A program made the position numbers and the translations under genes. The notes beneath the pieces were generated by a model that ran no database searches, was not told where the DNA came from, and was given only the letters and a program-made list of their open reading frames with translations. Positions 24,201 to 34,720 of a stretch of DNA of 64,000 bases are shown piece after piece. Origin of the DNA: Mactromeris polynyma. Taxonomy: Eukaryota; Mollusca; Bivalvia; Venerida; Mactridae. The DNA lies in assembly GCA_032209605.1 (NCBI GenBank), contig JASFXZ010000026.1, positions 6,696,001 to 6,760,000 on the forward strand. The letters run 5' to 3'. Every line of letters begins with the position of its first letter. Positions within the stretch are counted from its first letter, which is position 1.

Positions 24201-27200
24201 TTGAAGTAAAATTGCCGACCTGATGAATATGAATGAACAAGGTCCGACACCACTTAAGAATCTTTGTTCTATTTGTGAATAATTACATTGAACTAAGCCA
24301 TGTCATTATGAACAGAAAACAACAGACTTATTTACACATCCTCGGTACCCAGGCTATATATAACATATAATTATGATACCCTGGGCAAACTGACTGTAAA
24401 AATTTCATACTCATAAATAATTAATGAAGTCAAATCCAGTCGCTTGATTGGCTGCATGACACCTCATGCAAAATGGAAATTGCCGAGGAGTTACAGATGA
24501 AATTGCGGTTCTGAGCAATCCAATGAGATCGCGGCTTTTAAATCGTGTTAGACAGGATATCAATAGCTGACTTCACAAAGGAGATTCATTCTTTCTCGTT
24601 ATCGTCCATTTCATTGGTGGAGAAATGCTAATAAATATTCATGCATTATGAAGTTTCGCTAGCCAATTTGCCCAGGGTTTCATATATGTTATAAAAAGCC
24701 TGGGTACCGAGGATGTATTTAGCAGTGAAAATTGGAAATCTTTAGTTTTAGAGTCAGAGAGACTACAATATTGTGAGATGGAGGTCACACATACATACCT
24801 GCAACAGCAGACCATACCAGAGAAGCCTCCCATTGAATACAGTTACTCACTATATTGTTACTTTGTACTGTATGATCCTCAGATTCTGAAGCAGGGAAAC
24901 AGTATAAGTACATTATATATGATATAATCTATTTTATACCATCTCTGAAATAAATTATCATTCTTGAAACATGTTGCCTTATCGAGTATAGCATTGAATT
25001 AGGTCTGACTTAAATTGAGTAACAAACTAAAAGAGAGATAATACAAGTAAAATCTCATATGGAGAAGTCTCTTTGCAGCAAACCAAAGTAGGGAAATAAC
25101 AGAACAGTGAAACCTCAATAATAAGACCACCCTTTTGGACCCTTGAAACTGATCTTGTTATTGAGGTGGTCTTAATATTGAGGTTAAATAAGGAGCAAAA
25201 TGGTGAAAATGGACTTAAAATGTGTATTCTTAATTTTGAGGTGGTATTTTTACTGATGTGGTCTTTCAGTGAGGTATTAATGTACTTAGCAGTATGGAAA
25301 CTAAGTGTAAGACTTTACTATCAGAACTTACCACTAACTATTGTGCATTCACAATAATCTTCTAAACAAGCATCCTCATTGCCATCTTGACAATTGTCCT
25401 CACACCATTGGTCCATCCCAGCAACAACTGACCAATCAGAAGTGGCCTTACATGTTACAACCTGTTTTAAATTTTCACTAGCAGTTGCAGCATCTCTTTT
25501 TGTGATAGATGTTGGACCTATAATGGTAATGGTTGTGAGTTTTGTTTGACTTATACTGAATACCAGTTCACCAAGGTACATAGCTCAGTTGGTAGAGCAC
25601 CCATAGATAATGTTGTAGGAGAAAATAACCAGTTACTAGTAACTGAACAATTTTTTTCCAAAATGAAAAGTAGATGTTTTCATAAAAAATAAACAAATTA
25701 AACCAGTAATTGATTTTATTATCAATAACCGCATGTTTGAATGGTTAAACAGTTAATCGTGATCTCCATAGTTGACTTATGTACAGAAAATGTGTTGTTG
25801 TTAAAACAATAGGCATGTACTGGTTGGACAGCCAGAAAAGCTGGTAACGTCAAATCCAATTTACAACGATTGCATACAATGTAGTAATACAATGTAATAC
25901 ATAATAGATCTAGTTCCTAAAATATTGCGCAGAAAGCTTAGAAAATATAAATTCAAACAAATATACAGATCTACTTGAATAAAAAGTGCCTGAACTTTGG
26001 TATAGTCAACAGTCATGATGAATTATAGTACATTTTGTATCCGAATGTATTCTTGTACTTACAATACTCAGCATGACAGGAAGGGAAGTAGATTTGTATG
26101 GCAGAACAAAATGATTCAAGGAGGGTCTGGGTAATACTGATTATCTTTCTATCTGGTCCACCTGAAAAAAATGAAAGATTGAAAAATGTTACATGCCATT
26201 GTCATATGGGTGGGGCGTCATAAGGCTTGCCGACGCCTCCCCATGTTTCCAAGTAAATCATTATTACAGTATATTACAGTAAATAACAATCTTCATCAGA
26301 TTCAGAACAACTGAAATAAATCGCAGGAGGACAACTACACACAATGCTGGGCTCGAACCCACTAGAGCTAGCACTAAAACACTAGAACCGACTGCGCTAA
26401 CTGGCAGTTGTCTGAGGAGCATTGACAGTTCGACACGTTGTACAATATGCACATATTTTACAGCAATAAGAGGACCATTGAGTCCTTTAAAACAATAAAT
26501 AATCTAAACTGAGATGCAGTATTTTTAGAAGTATTTACACTGAAAATCTGTGGCATATCCATGTATTTCTACGGAGACGGAACATGGCCAAATGTTATCA
26601 ATATGTGGTCAAAGGGAGACATCTCGATCACAATTACAAATTTCTAATGGTCAAAGGGAAACAACTCAATAGCATACAATTGTATCGCCTCAAGTATTCA
26701 AAAAAATGTAATGTACAGAAATAGCCGAGGTGATATGATTGTACAAAGTGCATAGAGTGGTTATCATTTGCACAACATACAGTCTAGTCCAAATTCATAT
26801 CAGGTCACTTTTTAATATTTTTTTCTTGGAATGTATTTGGAAAATTACCATACATGTTTAAATAAACCACATAAAATATCAAATGAAGTCCATAGACAGG
26901 TTTTTCCTTTTAGAACCAATAAAGAACAATTGACCAATCAGCATGTCTTTATGCAAAAAAGATAAGTTTGCTTCCCCAACTTAAGAATCGCTCCAACAAC
27001 TAGTTTGAAAAAAATCACAGTATTTACATTGAGCATGTTAATTCCTTTTCAGTCTTAAATTTAACAGCTATCAAATGGCATCAGTTTTATTCTAAATATT
27101 TGGGTTTTTTCAGAATTTCTCAATTTTAACGCTGATACAATTTACACTAATTTGCATGTAGCAATGTAAACATTTACAAAACCAACCAGCCCTGCTCATA

Positions 27201-30050
27201 TAAATCTCATTTTGAAAACAATTGAAAGATACCAAGTTGATTTCTATGTTTAAAAAGTTAACATTATGTGAATTTATGAAAAACAAATATTCATTATTTA
27301 CTTAAAGTACAGAAAAACCCCACTCCACCTCAATAATAAGACCACCTCAATAATAAGACCACCTCAATAATAAGACCATCTCAATAATAAGACCACCTCA
27401 ATAATAAGACCACCTCAAAATTAAGAACACTATTTTCAAGTCCATTTTCATTCTTTCTTCAACCTTAATATTATTACCACCTCAATAATAATACCAGTTC
27501 CCAAGGGTCCCAAGGGTGGTCGTATAACTGAGGTTTTACTGAATCTAACACTAAGAATGTTTTTATCTCCTTACAGAAGAGTTCCGTGCAGATTGCATCA
27601 TCCTGAGAACAGTGAGAGCAGAAGACCTCGGCCATGGCGCGAAGTTTGGAGGTCTTTGTTCCAGCGTATGGGGTGTCCACAACATCAGCATCTAGAGTAA
27701 AGGAAATGAAATACTAGATGGTTGTTTTTTAAGTGAAAACATATGTGTCTCCTATGGCAGTTTGTCAGTAATTATAATACTGATACAGGATGTTAGAATA
27801 AAACATTGAGCAAACAAGAAATACATGACCTTTCTTTGATCAGTTCACCATGCACTGTATATGTATAAAAACACCGAAGGGCCATAATTTAATGAAACAT
27901 TTCTGAGCGGAACGAAATGACGAGAATGCACAACTACACTTGATGTTTATCAATCGTGTGAATGTTGGGTGAAATCTAACCAGCCGTATTGCATGGAGAT
28001 GAAGTGCGGACAAACTTCACCATTATAAAAACATCAAAGGGCCATGACTCAGTGCAAAATTCTCCGAGCGGAACAAAACAACAAGGATGCACAACTACAC
28101 TTGCTGCTGATCAATCCTGTGAAGTTTGGCTGAAATCCAAACAGCAGTATCGGAGACGAAGTGCGGACAAGCTAAAGTGGATGGACAGACAGACGGACAG
28201 ACGCCGACGACAAAAACAATATGTCCCTTGGAGAGGGGAGACATTATACACAGACTTCATCAAAAATTGGAAAAAGTGCAATAATCAACAGTTGAGGATT
28301 TGTATGCAGTTTGGGATATAAACAGATTCTGAATATAAAACACTTCAAAATTATATCTATTGCTTGTGAAAATGTTACCAGATTGACCACATACATTCCA
28401 GAATATGGGATTTTCCAGGGTATCATACCCTTAGACCTCTAGATCATTATTATTATCATAATTATTATTTCAGGTTCATCGATGAATTTTTTCTGCCATT
28501 ACATTTCTAAAATTAAAAAAACACTACCTACCTACCTACCCTCATTTAAAATTTCGGGTCGCGTAAGTGCATACAAAGAATTTTTCAAGGATAGCTTTAT
28601 GAAAAAAAAGACTATCAATATAGGTAATTTTCCTGTATTAATGTTACATTATCGTGTATAATAGCAAATAAAATGATTAACTTACACCCAGGACAGGTAT
28701 GGCTTTTACCATTCTCTCTACTTTTCTCATATTCACAAGCAGACGTAACGAGGTATTTATAATACCGGGATACAGGAGAAACTGAAAATGTGAATAAATG
28801 TGCGATTATAGATCGTGGAATATATCTCTGTAGACTTTTTCATGTAAAAATAAAAGTTTTAATCTGAAAATACATGAATAAAGATATTGGTAACCAAGAA
28901 ACAAACAAATTTTGTGTTAACCACATGAGACTAAGAAACATACAATGATCGTCAAACTCTCTGAAAAATGATCGCAGAAAAAACCCTAAATTCATCGAAA
29001 ATAGAGTGAAAGCTCTGAATTTCTTTATCAAAAAAGAAATTGATAAAGAAATTTATACACAATGGAATCATTATTACGGTCAGACCTCGTTTATTCGATA
29101 ACCTTCTATCCAAATACCCGGTATCATCCGAAATAAATATCAGGTCCCGATGTAGTATCCTATGCATGTCGAATTGAAATGGACAATTCGAAACCATGTA
29201 TTATTCAAAATAAAATTTGGACCCGATGAATTCGAATGAACGAGGTCCGACTGTAGTTATAAATGCACTTCCGCTAGAATCTAGTCTGGCATCATACATT
29301 TTTTTCATTTCAAGTAACAGCCCTTTCAATATTAACTAGAAAGGATCAAGTTTTCCACTTCCATTTCAGGAATGTTTTCTGTCCATTGTAGAAACTGTGA
29401 AATTCAAGAAAAATACGTGCAATGGAGATTATTGCTATAAAGTGAATAAAACAATGATATATTACAGGCTGTTGAACATTCAATGATTTGAACTCAAATC
29501 TGGAAGGATATAATAATGTAATTAATATCATAAGTTAGTATTTGTGATTTGTGTCATAAAATAAAGTACAGTAAAACCTCACATAAAGACCACCTCAATT
29601 ATAAGACCTTCTCAAAATTAAGAACACAATTTTCAAGTCCATTTTCACTGTTTTGCTCTCGAATTCAACCTCAATATTAAGACCACCTCAATGAGAAGAC
29701 CAGTTTTCAAGGGTGGTCTTATTATTGAGGTTTTACTGTACTTCAGTGTTACATGACTGGCTGAAAATAGCTGCAAACATACACTATATTATATCATTAT
29801 TTCATATATAATTACTGATATACAGCATAGTACAAAATTGTGCAACAAAACTGTGATTCCAAATAGAACTAAATAATTTCTAATGGAGACATGTAATTGG
29901 TGTGAATAAAGGAAATATTGAAGACACTGGTGATAATTATATCAAGGTACACAGCTGCTTCACAATCAGTTTTTAAATCTTCACAGTAGAGTCTCTGAGT
30001 CCACGCTCCGTAACAAATTCTGCTGCAGATATTGTCCGTGATATTTGATT
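18257..30050 (-). CDS. Unrecognised modular cysteine-rich, mucin-like (Ser/Thr-rich) extracellular protein; 5' end not found
   Basis: Readable minus-strand exons, 5' to 3': 30050-29985 (tentative), 28781-28686, 27691-27575, 26161-26063, 25517-25332, 24885-24799, 23819-22410, 21635-21570, 21329-21234, 20304-20266, 19860-19777, 18366-18257 (ends TGA). All junctions are AG|..|GT. All introns are phase 1, and every internal exon is a multiple of 3. The exons encode about 800 residues: short modules ending in patterns such as FCSHCSQDDAICTELFC, SFCSAIQIYFPSCHAEYC, LCALTDNTRRADVCPNMFC and a final LCSICQ..TCETAYCQ. There are two copies of a W-S-x-V-A-G-M-D-x-W-C-x3-C..YC-x-C module, and one long Ser/Thr exon. 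The even cysteine spacing and mucin tract suggest a secreted or cell-surface protein. No signal peptide or membrane segment was seen, so the N-terminus is probably upstream of 30 kb. I do not recognise the family; the C-x3-C / C-x-C module recalls small Cys modules in invertebrate chitin- and matrix-associated proteins, but this is only a resemblance. Gene model is inferred from splice sites and frame. Confidence 0.75.
18421..18551 (-). mobile_element. MITE family B copy, shortened
   Basis: ACAGTCGGACCTCGTTTATT to GAACAAGGTTCAACTGTA, in the last intron of the Cys-rich gene, 55 bp upstream of its final exon acceptor. Confidence 0.82.
18580..18795. repeat. Mollusc-type dispersed repeat
   Basis: GGGGGGATACATATTGTTTT, then GTCTGTCTGTCCGTC, then GTGTCAAGGTCAC: the layout of a very common dispersed repeat in mollusc genomes (recognised from memory, not searched). 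Confidence 0.55.
19430..19680. repeat. Dispersed repeat, inverted copy at 52.45-52.69 kb
   Basis: The blocks ATTTAATGTATGTTTTTGAT and GATCTAGCTACAC are shared with the reverse complement of 52450-52690. The latter also has a 19-bp tandem duplication (TTTTGGCCATTTTTACAAA). Confidence 0.7.
20046..20193 (+). mobile_element. MITE family A, decayed copy
   Basis: Only the ends (GAAACCTCATTAATATGACC and AAGTGAAGTTTTACTGTA) and part of the core are recognisable; intron of the Cys-rich gene. Confidence 0.6.
20528..20717. mobile_element. Inverted-repeat element family F copy
   Basis: GGCCATCCTTAAAAAATTGT and the inverted TTTTTTAAGGATGGCC; the cleanest ends of the family. A partial copy lies at about 28470-28605. 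Confidence 0.82.
20889..21058 (+). mobile_element. MITE family A copy
   Basis: ACAGTGAAACCTCAATAATA to AAGTGAGGTTTTACTGTA, intronic in the Cys-rich gene (opposite strand). Confidence 0.85.
21376..21437. repeat. Tandem duplication, 37-bp spacing x2
   Basis: TTGGATTTCAAAACTATGAC..AATAAA twice; intron of the Cys-rich gene. Confidence 0.8.
21724..22064. mobile_element. Inverted-repeat element family D copy
   Basis: CATCCTCGGTACCCTGGCTA at one end and the inverted GCCTCTGTACCGAGGATG at the other; about 340 bp. Shared subterminal block CTGGGCAAACTG. Intron of the Cys-rich gene. Confidence 0.82.
22410..23819 (-). CDS. Mucin-like exon of the Cys-rich gene (Ser/Thr-rich, 42-bp repeat)
   Basis: The exon opens by completing a cysteine module (GMDTWCQNACTAGGDCDQSY, then CQC), then runs for more than 400 residues of almost only Ser, Thr and Pro. 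The 3' two thirds is a tandem array of 14-residue units of the type TSTFSSSSTVSTSP, dense O-glycosylation bait. The exon is flanked by phase-1 introns (acceptor TTTCAG, donor GTATTA). The following 66-bp exon (21570-21635) continues the Thr-rich character with TTTTPSVTVS. The bases read the other way give long Val/Glu/Asp frames; these are antisense shadows. Confidence 0.85.
22513..23183. repeat. 42-bp coding minisatellite (about 16 units) in the mucin exon
   Basis: On the plus strand each unit is a variant of GTGCTTGTTGGAGAGGTA plus a variable half ending in GAACTTGACGAA. Three consecutive units near 22555-22690 are essentially identical, while units towards 23180 are more diverged. Because 42 is a multiple of 3, changes in unit number keep the frame. 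Confidence 0.9.
24068..24250 (-). mobile_element. MITE family B copy
   Basis: CACTCGGACTTCGTTTATTC to GAACAAGGTCCGAC; ends partly decayed. Confidence 0.78.
24337..24715. mobile_element. Inverted-repeat element family D copy
   Basis: CATCCTCGGTACCCAGGCTA and the inverted AGCCTGGGTACCGAGGATG, about 380 bp; the interior includes TTGATTGGCTGCATGACAC. It lies in the intron that separates the two halves of the second Cys module. Confidence 0.85.
25104..25286 (+). mobile_element. MITE family A copy
   Basis: ACAGTGAAACCTCAATAATA start with a degenerate end (AGTGAGGTATTAATGTA). It lies 46 bp beyond the donor of exon 25332-25517. Confidence 0.82.
25332..25517 (-). CDS. Exon with a complete W-C-x3-C..C-x-C cysteine module
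   Basis: The exon encodes VVTCKATSDWSVVAGMDQWC followed by EDNCQDGNEDACLEDYCEC. The same module is repeated in the next two exons, but there it is split by an intron after SAVAG (exon 24799-24885 carries SNCIQWEASLVWSAVAG and the mucin exon carries GMDTWC onward). Seven cysteines are visible here, most in the last 20 residues. Phase 1 on both sides. Confidence 0.8.
26335..26415 (-). repeat. tRNA-like remnant
   Basis: Minus strand: TTAGCGCAGTCGG (A box) and GGGTTCGAGCCC (B box) at normal spacing, weak anticodon and acceptor stems. Other tRNA/SINE-like scraps with B-box-like words lie near 14760, 16930, 20790, 25580, 33465 and 53900. Confidence 0.45.
27308..27542 (-). mobile_element. MITE family A copy with internal 17-bp expansion
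   Basis: Reverse-oriented copy enlarged by about five tandem units of CCTCAATAATAAGACCA; the rest of the core (TTTTCAAGTCCATTTTCA, CAAGGGTCCCAAGGGTGG) is intact. It ends 33 bp from the donor of exon 27575-27691. Confidence 0.85.
27885..28255. repeat. Mollusc-type dispersed repeat, two tandem related halves
   Basis: AAGGGCCATAATTTAATGAA.. and AAAGGGCCATGACTCAGTGC.. start two similar blocks of about 140 bp. The second ends in GGACAGACAGACGGACAGAC. An apparent 110-residue frame across it is not a gene. Confidence 0.6.
29077..29255 (-). mobile_element. MITE family B copy
   Basis: ACGGTCAGACCTCGTTTATT to GAACGAGGTCCGACTGTAG; near-complete. Confidence 0.85.
29568..29743 (-). mobile_element. MITE family A copy
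   Basis: TACAGTAAAACCTCACATAA to TTGAGGTTTTACTGTA; well-preserved ends and TA flanks. Confidence 0.88.
29985..30050 (-). CDS. Candidate upstream exon of the Cys-rich gene
   Basis: Acceptor CTTCAG and donor T|GTGAAG enclose 66 bases. The phase-1 reading is SNITDNICSRICYGAWTQRL plus Y, with the terminal T of a split codon as in four other exons of the gene. The motif ICSRIC resembles FCSHC and LCSIC of sibling exons. It is short, so it could be chance; a further acceptor-like site (TCTCTTTCAG) lies near 30200, but no consistent exon follows it. Confidence 0.45.
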
Positions 30051-30342
30051 CTGAAGTCTATAAATTTACGCTCGGGCATCCACAGATCTATTTGTCAGTT
30101 CACAAGTCCACTAAGGAGAGGTTGACAGATGCTTTTCTCTTCTTCACAATGTTGAGTATGAAAATGGAATTCTGCAGCAGACGACTTCATTCAGGACTGA
30201 AAGAGACAAAAAAGAAATATTTTCCATTAATGTATATATAATTAAAAAAAAACACAATTAAATAACTATATAATTTGTTCATCGCTATCATCCTATGATG
30301 TATTTTTCTGAATAGTTGAGCAAAACTAATACATGTTATAAA

Positions 30343-30757
30343 GGGTGTTAAAAAGTTATTTCACAAAGTTTGAATTTCAATATTTTTCTAAATACTCTTT
30401 CCATCTATGTCAGGATGGACAATAATTTGCTTCTGAGTGAGAGTACTAAATAAACAGATACGGTATTCATGAAAAAAAACAGCACGTGATTTCGCGATAT
30501 AGCAGACGACAAATCGTGGAAAACACACGATTTTGAACTCTTTTTTTCATTTTTTTTTCTTTTTTAACAATTTTTTTCATTTTTTAACGGGAGCCACGTC
30601 GACATCGCGTTATAATGGATATCGCGTTATATTCGACCGCGGTATATCGGAGTTACAGTGTATTTTTCATTATGGGCAATAAAGCCAGTGAACACAGTAT
30701 TCTACTTATTTGATCTATATTCAAACTTTGTGAACAAACTTTTAACACCCTGTACAT
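30343..30757. mobile_element. Inverted-repeat element of about 415 bp
   Basis: GGGTGTTAAAAAGTTATTTC plus ACAAAGTTTGAAT on the left faces ATTCAAACTTTGTGAACAAA plus CTTTTAACACCCT on the right. The interior contains GATATCGCGTTATAATGGAT-like palindromic DNA and a T-rich tract. Confidence 0.7.
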
Positions 30758-31552
30758 GTATATTATTAAGTAGATAATAGAATTTAGAATATTTTTATAA
30801 AACAACAGATCTGAAATACAAAAAAACAACATTATGTCCTAGGGGAGTCAGTACACTTAACTTGTATTCCATTCATCAAGTCTAAAATCTATACATATTA
30901 GCCAAATATGAGTCTTCCTTGAAGCCTCTTTGTCTAAGAGAAGATTTATTTCCATCCACACTAGTGATCACAAATTCACACAAATGTCACAAATTCTTTA
31001 TTCCAGCCTATTGCTCTTTACACCACACTCGATTAATGCCAGAACTATCACATGGATTGAACACTGTCACAAACACTTTCTGTAATATCAACAAACATCT
31101 TACTTTTCGTAATGTTTAAACACAAAGCTACATGAGCCCCTCAAGAAAGCGAGCCTAGCTCAAACAAGTTGATCAGAACAGTTGTTTTTCATTGCCTCAA
31201 TATTAGGTTTATGAAAAAACCAAAAAAATAATGTTACTATGGTAACAGATCTGTCCCACAGAAATTAGTCTGAATTTCTTTTTTCTACTCTGAATGAGAA
31301 GCACACACATTCAGCAAGAATGGTTTACCACATTGCAATGTAACAATAAATGATATCAGTGTACCTGGTAAAATATTTTTATAACTGTACATGGCCTGGA
31401 GCCTGTGACTGTTCAACCATCTGCTATGGGTGGAGAAGATGGACACTGTTGATAAACACATTAATGGACACAATGATATGACAATGTCAAATCAGAGTAG
31501 ATCTACAGGTGAGTCACAAATCCTCATGTGTGGTTCAGTGGTTACATGGTTA

Positions 31553-31772
31553 TATTTGAGCGCCTCTGTACAATTTCCAACTTCTTCTTGAAGTGACATC
31601 ATTTCCATGTACTGACAGTAAGCAATATTTGCCCCTTATGGCAATATGAAAACGACGTGACCATATGGAGTAAATATTGTTTCCTGCTTGCAAATAGTGT
31701 CATCGCATGTTGTGTTTCCTTGAAATGACGTCACTTACAGATGAGGTTGTAAATCCCATAGCAGCACTCATT
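31553..31772. mobile_element. Element family E copy carrying a TGACGTCA site
   Basis: About 220 bp, with shared blocks CAGTAAGCAATATTTGCCCC, GAGTAAATATTGTTTCCTGC and the end GGTTGTAAATCCCATAGCAG. A perfect CRE palindrome lies at 31726-31733. Ends GAGCGC../..GCACTCAT are imperfect inverted repeats. Confidence 0.8.
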
Positions 31773-32730
31773 TAGAGGTGTTATTGATTTGGAAAAATAC
31801 ATATTGACGATATTGATATATCAGCTGAAAAATATCAACAATACATCCATATTTCAAGTATTGTTTACTAAAATGCCATTTACATGCTTGCAGTCCATGA
31901 TTTCATATATTTTCACCTCTAGTTATGTCTTCTACATGATTATGGATTACTTCGACAATCTTGTTTCCTCACTATTATCAATAATGTGTGTCTATAAATA
32001 AATAAGAAAAATATGAATATTCTTCAGTTAGTTTTGTTTTTTATTCATCACTTTTAAAGGTACAGCAAAGTTTTAGACATAGCCTTATGACAGCGCACCA
32101 ATTTTCATTTATTTGGTCAATATGCATCATTTCCAGGCATGTTTTTATAATCAATAATCAATTGACGAAAAATATCATTGATAACATATTGTTGAAAATC
32201 TCTGGTTTCATGAATAAGATATATTTGAGTACTAAAGTCATAGAATGAATTATCAGTGAAGAGGGCTAGAATATACACTATAGTGAGGCACATCAACACC
32301 ACTATGTTGTGAACAGTCGTCACTTTCTGTATGATTAAAATATTTATCAAATCCCAATCTTAGTTAGTAAAACCATGCAGTACCTGCTATGCATAAGCAT
32401 TAACATGAATTGAAACTTAGTTTTCTCCATTAAAATAGTAACAGAAGGGTTATCAAAATAACTGAACTTTATTTTATTTAATGTAGAAAGGGAAACAGTT
32501 GCCATATTTATTGTATTTATATACCTACCTTACCATCATCAAGCCCCAGGCCTGACCTGTTGATATATGTATCAGCAATCTACTTTTTCATCAGTGCTTG
32601 AGATGATAATCTGATAGTGACATATTTGTCTGTATTTAGTCAACTGGACAGGCTACATTCTCATTTTGTTAAAAGTTATTATTTAAAATGCATTTTCCAA
32701 GGTATTAGAGGATTGGCATGAACCCAGGAT

Positions 32731-32962
32731 ACAGTAAACCTCACATAAAGACCACCTCAATTATAAGACCAGCTCAATTATAAGACCAGCTCAATTATAA
32801 GACCAGCTCAATTATAAGACCAGCTCAATATTAAGAACACAATTTTCAAGTCTCTTTTCAATGTTTTGCTCTTTATTCAACCTCAATATTAAGACCACCT
32901 CAATAACAAGACCAGTATTCAAGGGACCCAAGGGTTGTCGTATTATTGTGGTTTTACTGTAA
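32731..32962 (-). mobile_element. MITE family A copy with internal 17-bp expansion
   Basis: Reverse-oriented copy with four tandem AGCTCAATTATAAGACC units near one end, otherwise standard core. Confidence 0.86.
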
Positions 32963-33124
32963 ATTTTATATAGTTGCTCAGATGTGTAGTTACCTATATG
33001 CAAGGGAATCTACATGGTTTTTGGGTGATTTGTTTTCAGTTGTCATTGTAGAAAATCTTTCAGATAGCTTCAAGTGATAGTTCAATGCTTCAAAAATGGT
33101 TTTCCTCAGACCCATCTTCTGTTT

Positions 33125-33310
33125 AGTGAAAGACAGAATAAATCGCTACAGGGAATGCCACATACATAAGACAATACCTCCCCACACAGACCTCCAGGAA
33201 AACGACTTTCCATAAAACATCAGGCATTTGAGGAGGTGCAAGGGCAAATACGCAAGGGAACAGGGGCATAAGGAATGGCCTGGCCACCCATAAAGGACAA
33301 CTTAGGTTAA
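33125..33310 (-). repeat. Inverted partner of the repeat at 15.66-15.84 kb
   Basis: Read on the minus strand it follows the 15.66-kb copy closely (GGCCATTCCTTATGCCCC.. versus ACCATTCCTTGGGTAT..). Confidence 0.7.
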
Positions 33311-33519
33311 TTAATGAGAACAAACAATTGACACACTTCTGATACTAATTTCAAACAAACACCAAGCCAAGTTGTAAATACTTAAAAACATATTTTATGA
33401 AGAAAAAACCCAACACAATTTGATCAGTGAACAGAGCACTCTACTGACAATCATGGGGTGATAAGTTCAAACCTTGGGTGGGGCAAATGTTCTCCATGAC
33501 AACTTAAATGAAGGTAATA

Positions 33520-33733
33520 CAGTAAAACCTCAATAATAAGACCACCCTTGGGACCCTGGAATACTGGTCATAATAGTGAGGTGGTCTTAATCTTGAAGTT
33601 GGAGAAAGAGCAAAACAGTGAAAATGGACTTGAAAATTGTGTTCTAATTTTGAGGTGGTCTTATTACTGAGGTGGTCTTATTACTGAGATGGTCTTATTA
33701 CTGAGGTGGTCTTTAAGTGAGGTTTTACTGTAT
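33520..33733 (+). mobile_element. MITE family A copy with internal 17-bp expansion
   Basis: ACAGTAAAACCTCAATAATA to GTGAGGTTTTACTGTAT. Three tandem GAGGTGGTCTTATTACT units occur near the right end. Confidence 0.87.
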
Positions 33734-33884
33734 ATCCAAAGTCAATTTGTATCCTTCAGCTCCGATACATGGGTGGTCAGTTGCTTGCGTAAGAGCAGGT
33801 TAGGACAACATACAACTGTGCATAACTGAAAAATTGCAAAAGCTACACGATTCAGAGGCGAAGTGATTATCTGGTGCTCAAATA

Positions 33885-34195
33885 AACAAGAAATATCTTG
33901 TAAAAAGATGATCCGCTGAATTTGAAGGTTATGTTTTGTTGTGCAACAAAAAAACGCAGAGATGTTACGATTGCTGGTCACTCCAGATCCAAAATGGATT
34001 TCAGTAAATTCACCGAAATTCAGTGGATTTTGGTATGGCAACGTACCCTTTATCGAAAGGTTAACCAATCCGTGTCAAGGTTACAAACGTTGTTCAGTTG
34101 AAGAGAAATTGCCTTAGTGGTTAACGTAAGATTTGATTGGTTTACACAACACTGATATGCAGATAGCAAAACCATGTTAGTACAGCTGCACGGAA
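33885..34195. repeat. Dispersed repeat of about 300 bp (copy 1 of 2)
   Basis: Shares long near-identical blocks with 54611-54920 in the same orientation, e.g. GTTACGATTGCTGGTCACTC and CTTTATCGAAAGGTTAACCA. No terminal repeats were recognised. Confidence 0.8.
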
Positions 34196-34270
34196 ATAAA
34201 TAAATCATTTATTCACAAGGCAGTCTGAAAGACAGTTATATCTCCTGCCGCGAAAGGAAAGTTAAATGGA

Positions 34271-34720
34271 TTGGGTAGTGAAATAAATTTTAGCGTAACA
34301 AGAAATGCACCTGAAAGACAGTGTAAACCTAGTGTCATCATTTTATTGTGGCTCAGTAAGACAGTGGAAACACTAATGAATGACACTCTAAGTTTGAATG
34401 CATGTGCTCTATCATTTCTCCCTGGATATAAGTGGGATGATGAAACATGCGTTCGTGATAAGATGAACATTTGGCCCTCGTTTCATGAAAATCCTTCAAG
34501 CAGTTCAAGAGATACAAATCCAAGTATTGAACCTTTGACCTTGCAGTGTGACCTTGAGCTGTCAAAGTTCGGACATGAGTTCTGTGCGTCGTCTTGATGA
34601 GATGCAGATTTGGACCCAGTTTTATGAAAATCCTCCAAGCGGTTTAGGAGGTAGAGAGCGGATACGAAATGTTACAGACGGACAGACTGATTGACTAACT
34701 GACAGATGAAAGCCATTCCC
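34271..34720. repeat. Likely dispersed repeat ending in ACAGACGGACAGACTG
   Basis: It includes TTTCATGAAAATCCTTCAAG and a second TTTATGAAAATCCTCCAAGC (direct repeat, about 130 bp apart), and ends like the 28-kb repeat. Frames of 70-108 residues on both strands overlap here and have no protein character. Confidence 0.5.

Noticed and set aside
27317..27420. Evenly spaced direct repeats resembling a CRISPR array
   Set aside because: They are contiguous 17-bp tandem units without unique spacers, inside a MITE in a eukaryotic intron.
27989..28321. 110-residue plus-strand frame with a basic C-terminal part
   Set aside because: It covers a mollusc-type dispersed repeat ending in GGACAGACAGACGG, not a gene.
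30070..30200. Possible further 5' exon of the Cys-rich gene after a TCTCTTTCAG acceptor, including an ATG frame MKSSAAEF
   Set aside because: No reading joins in phase 1 to the next exon without a stop, and the ATG frame does not begin with a signal peptide.
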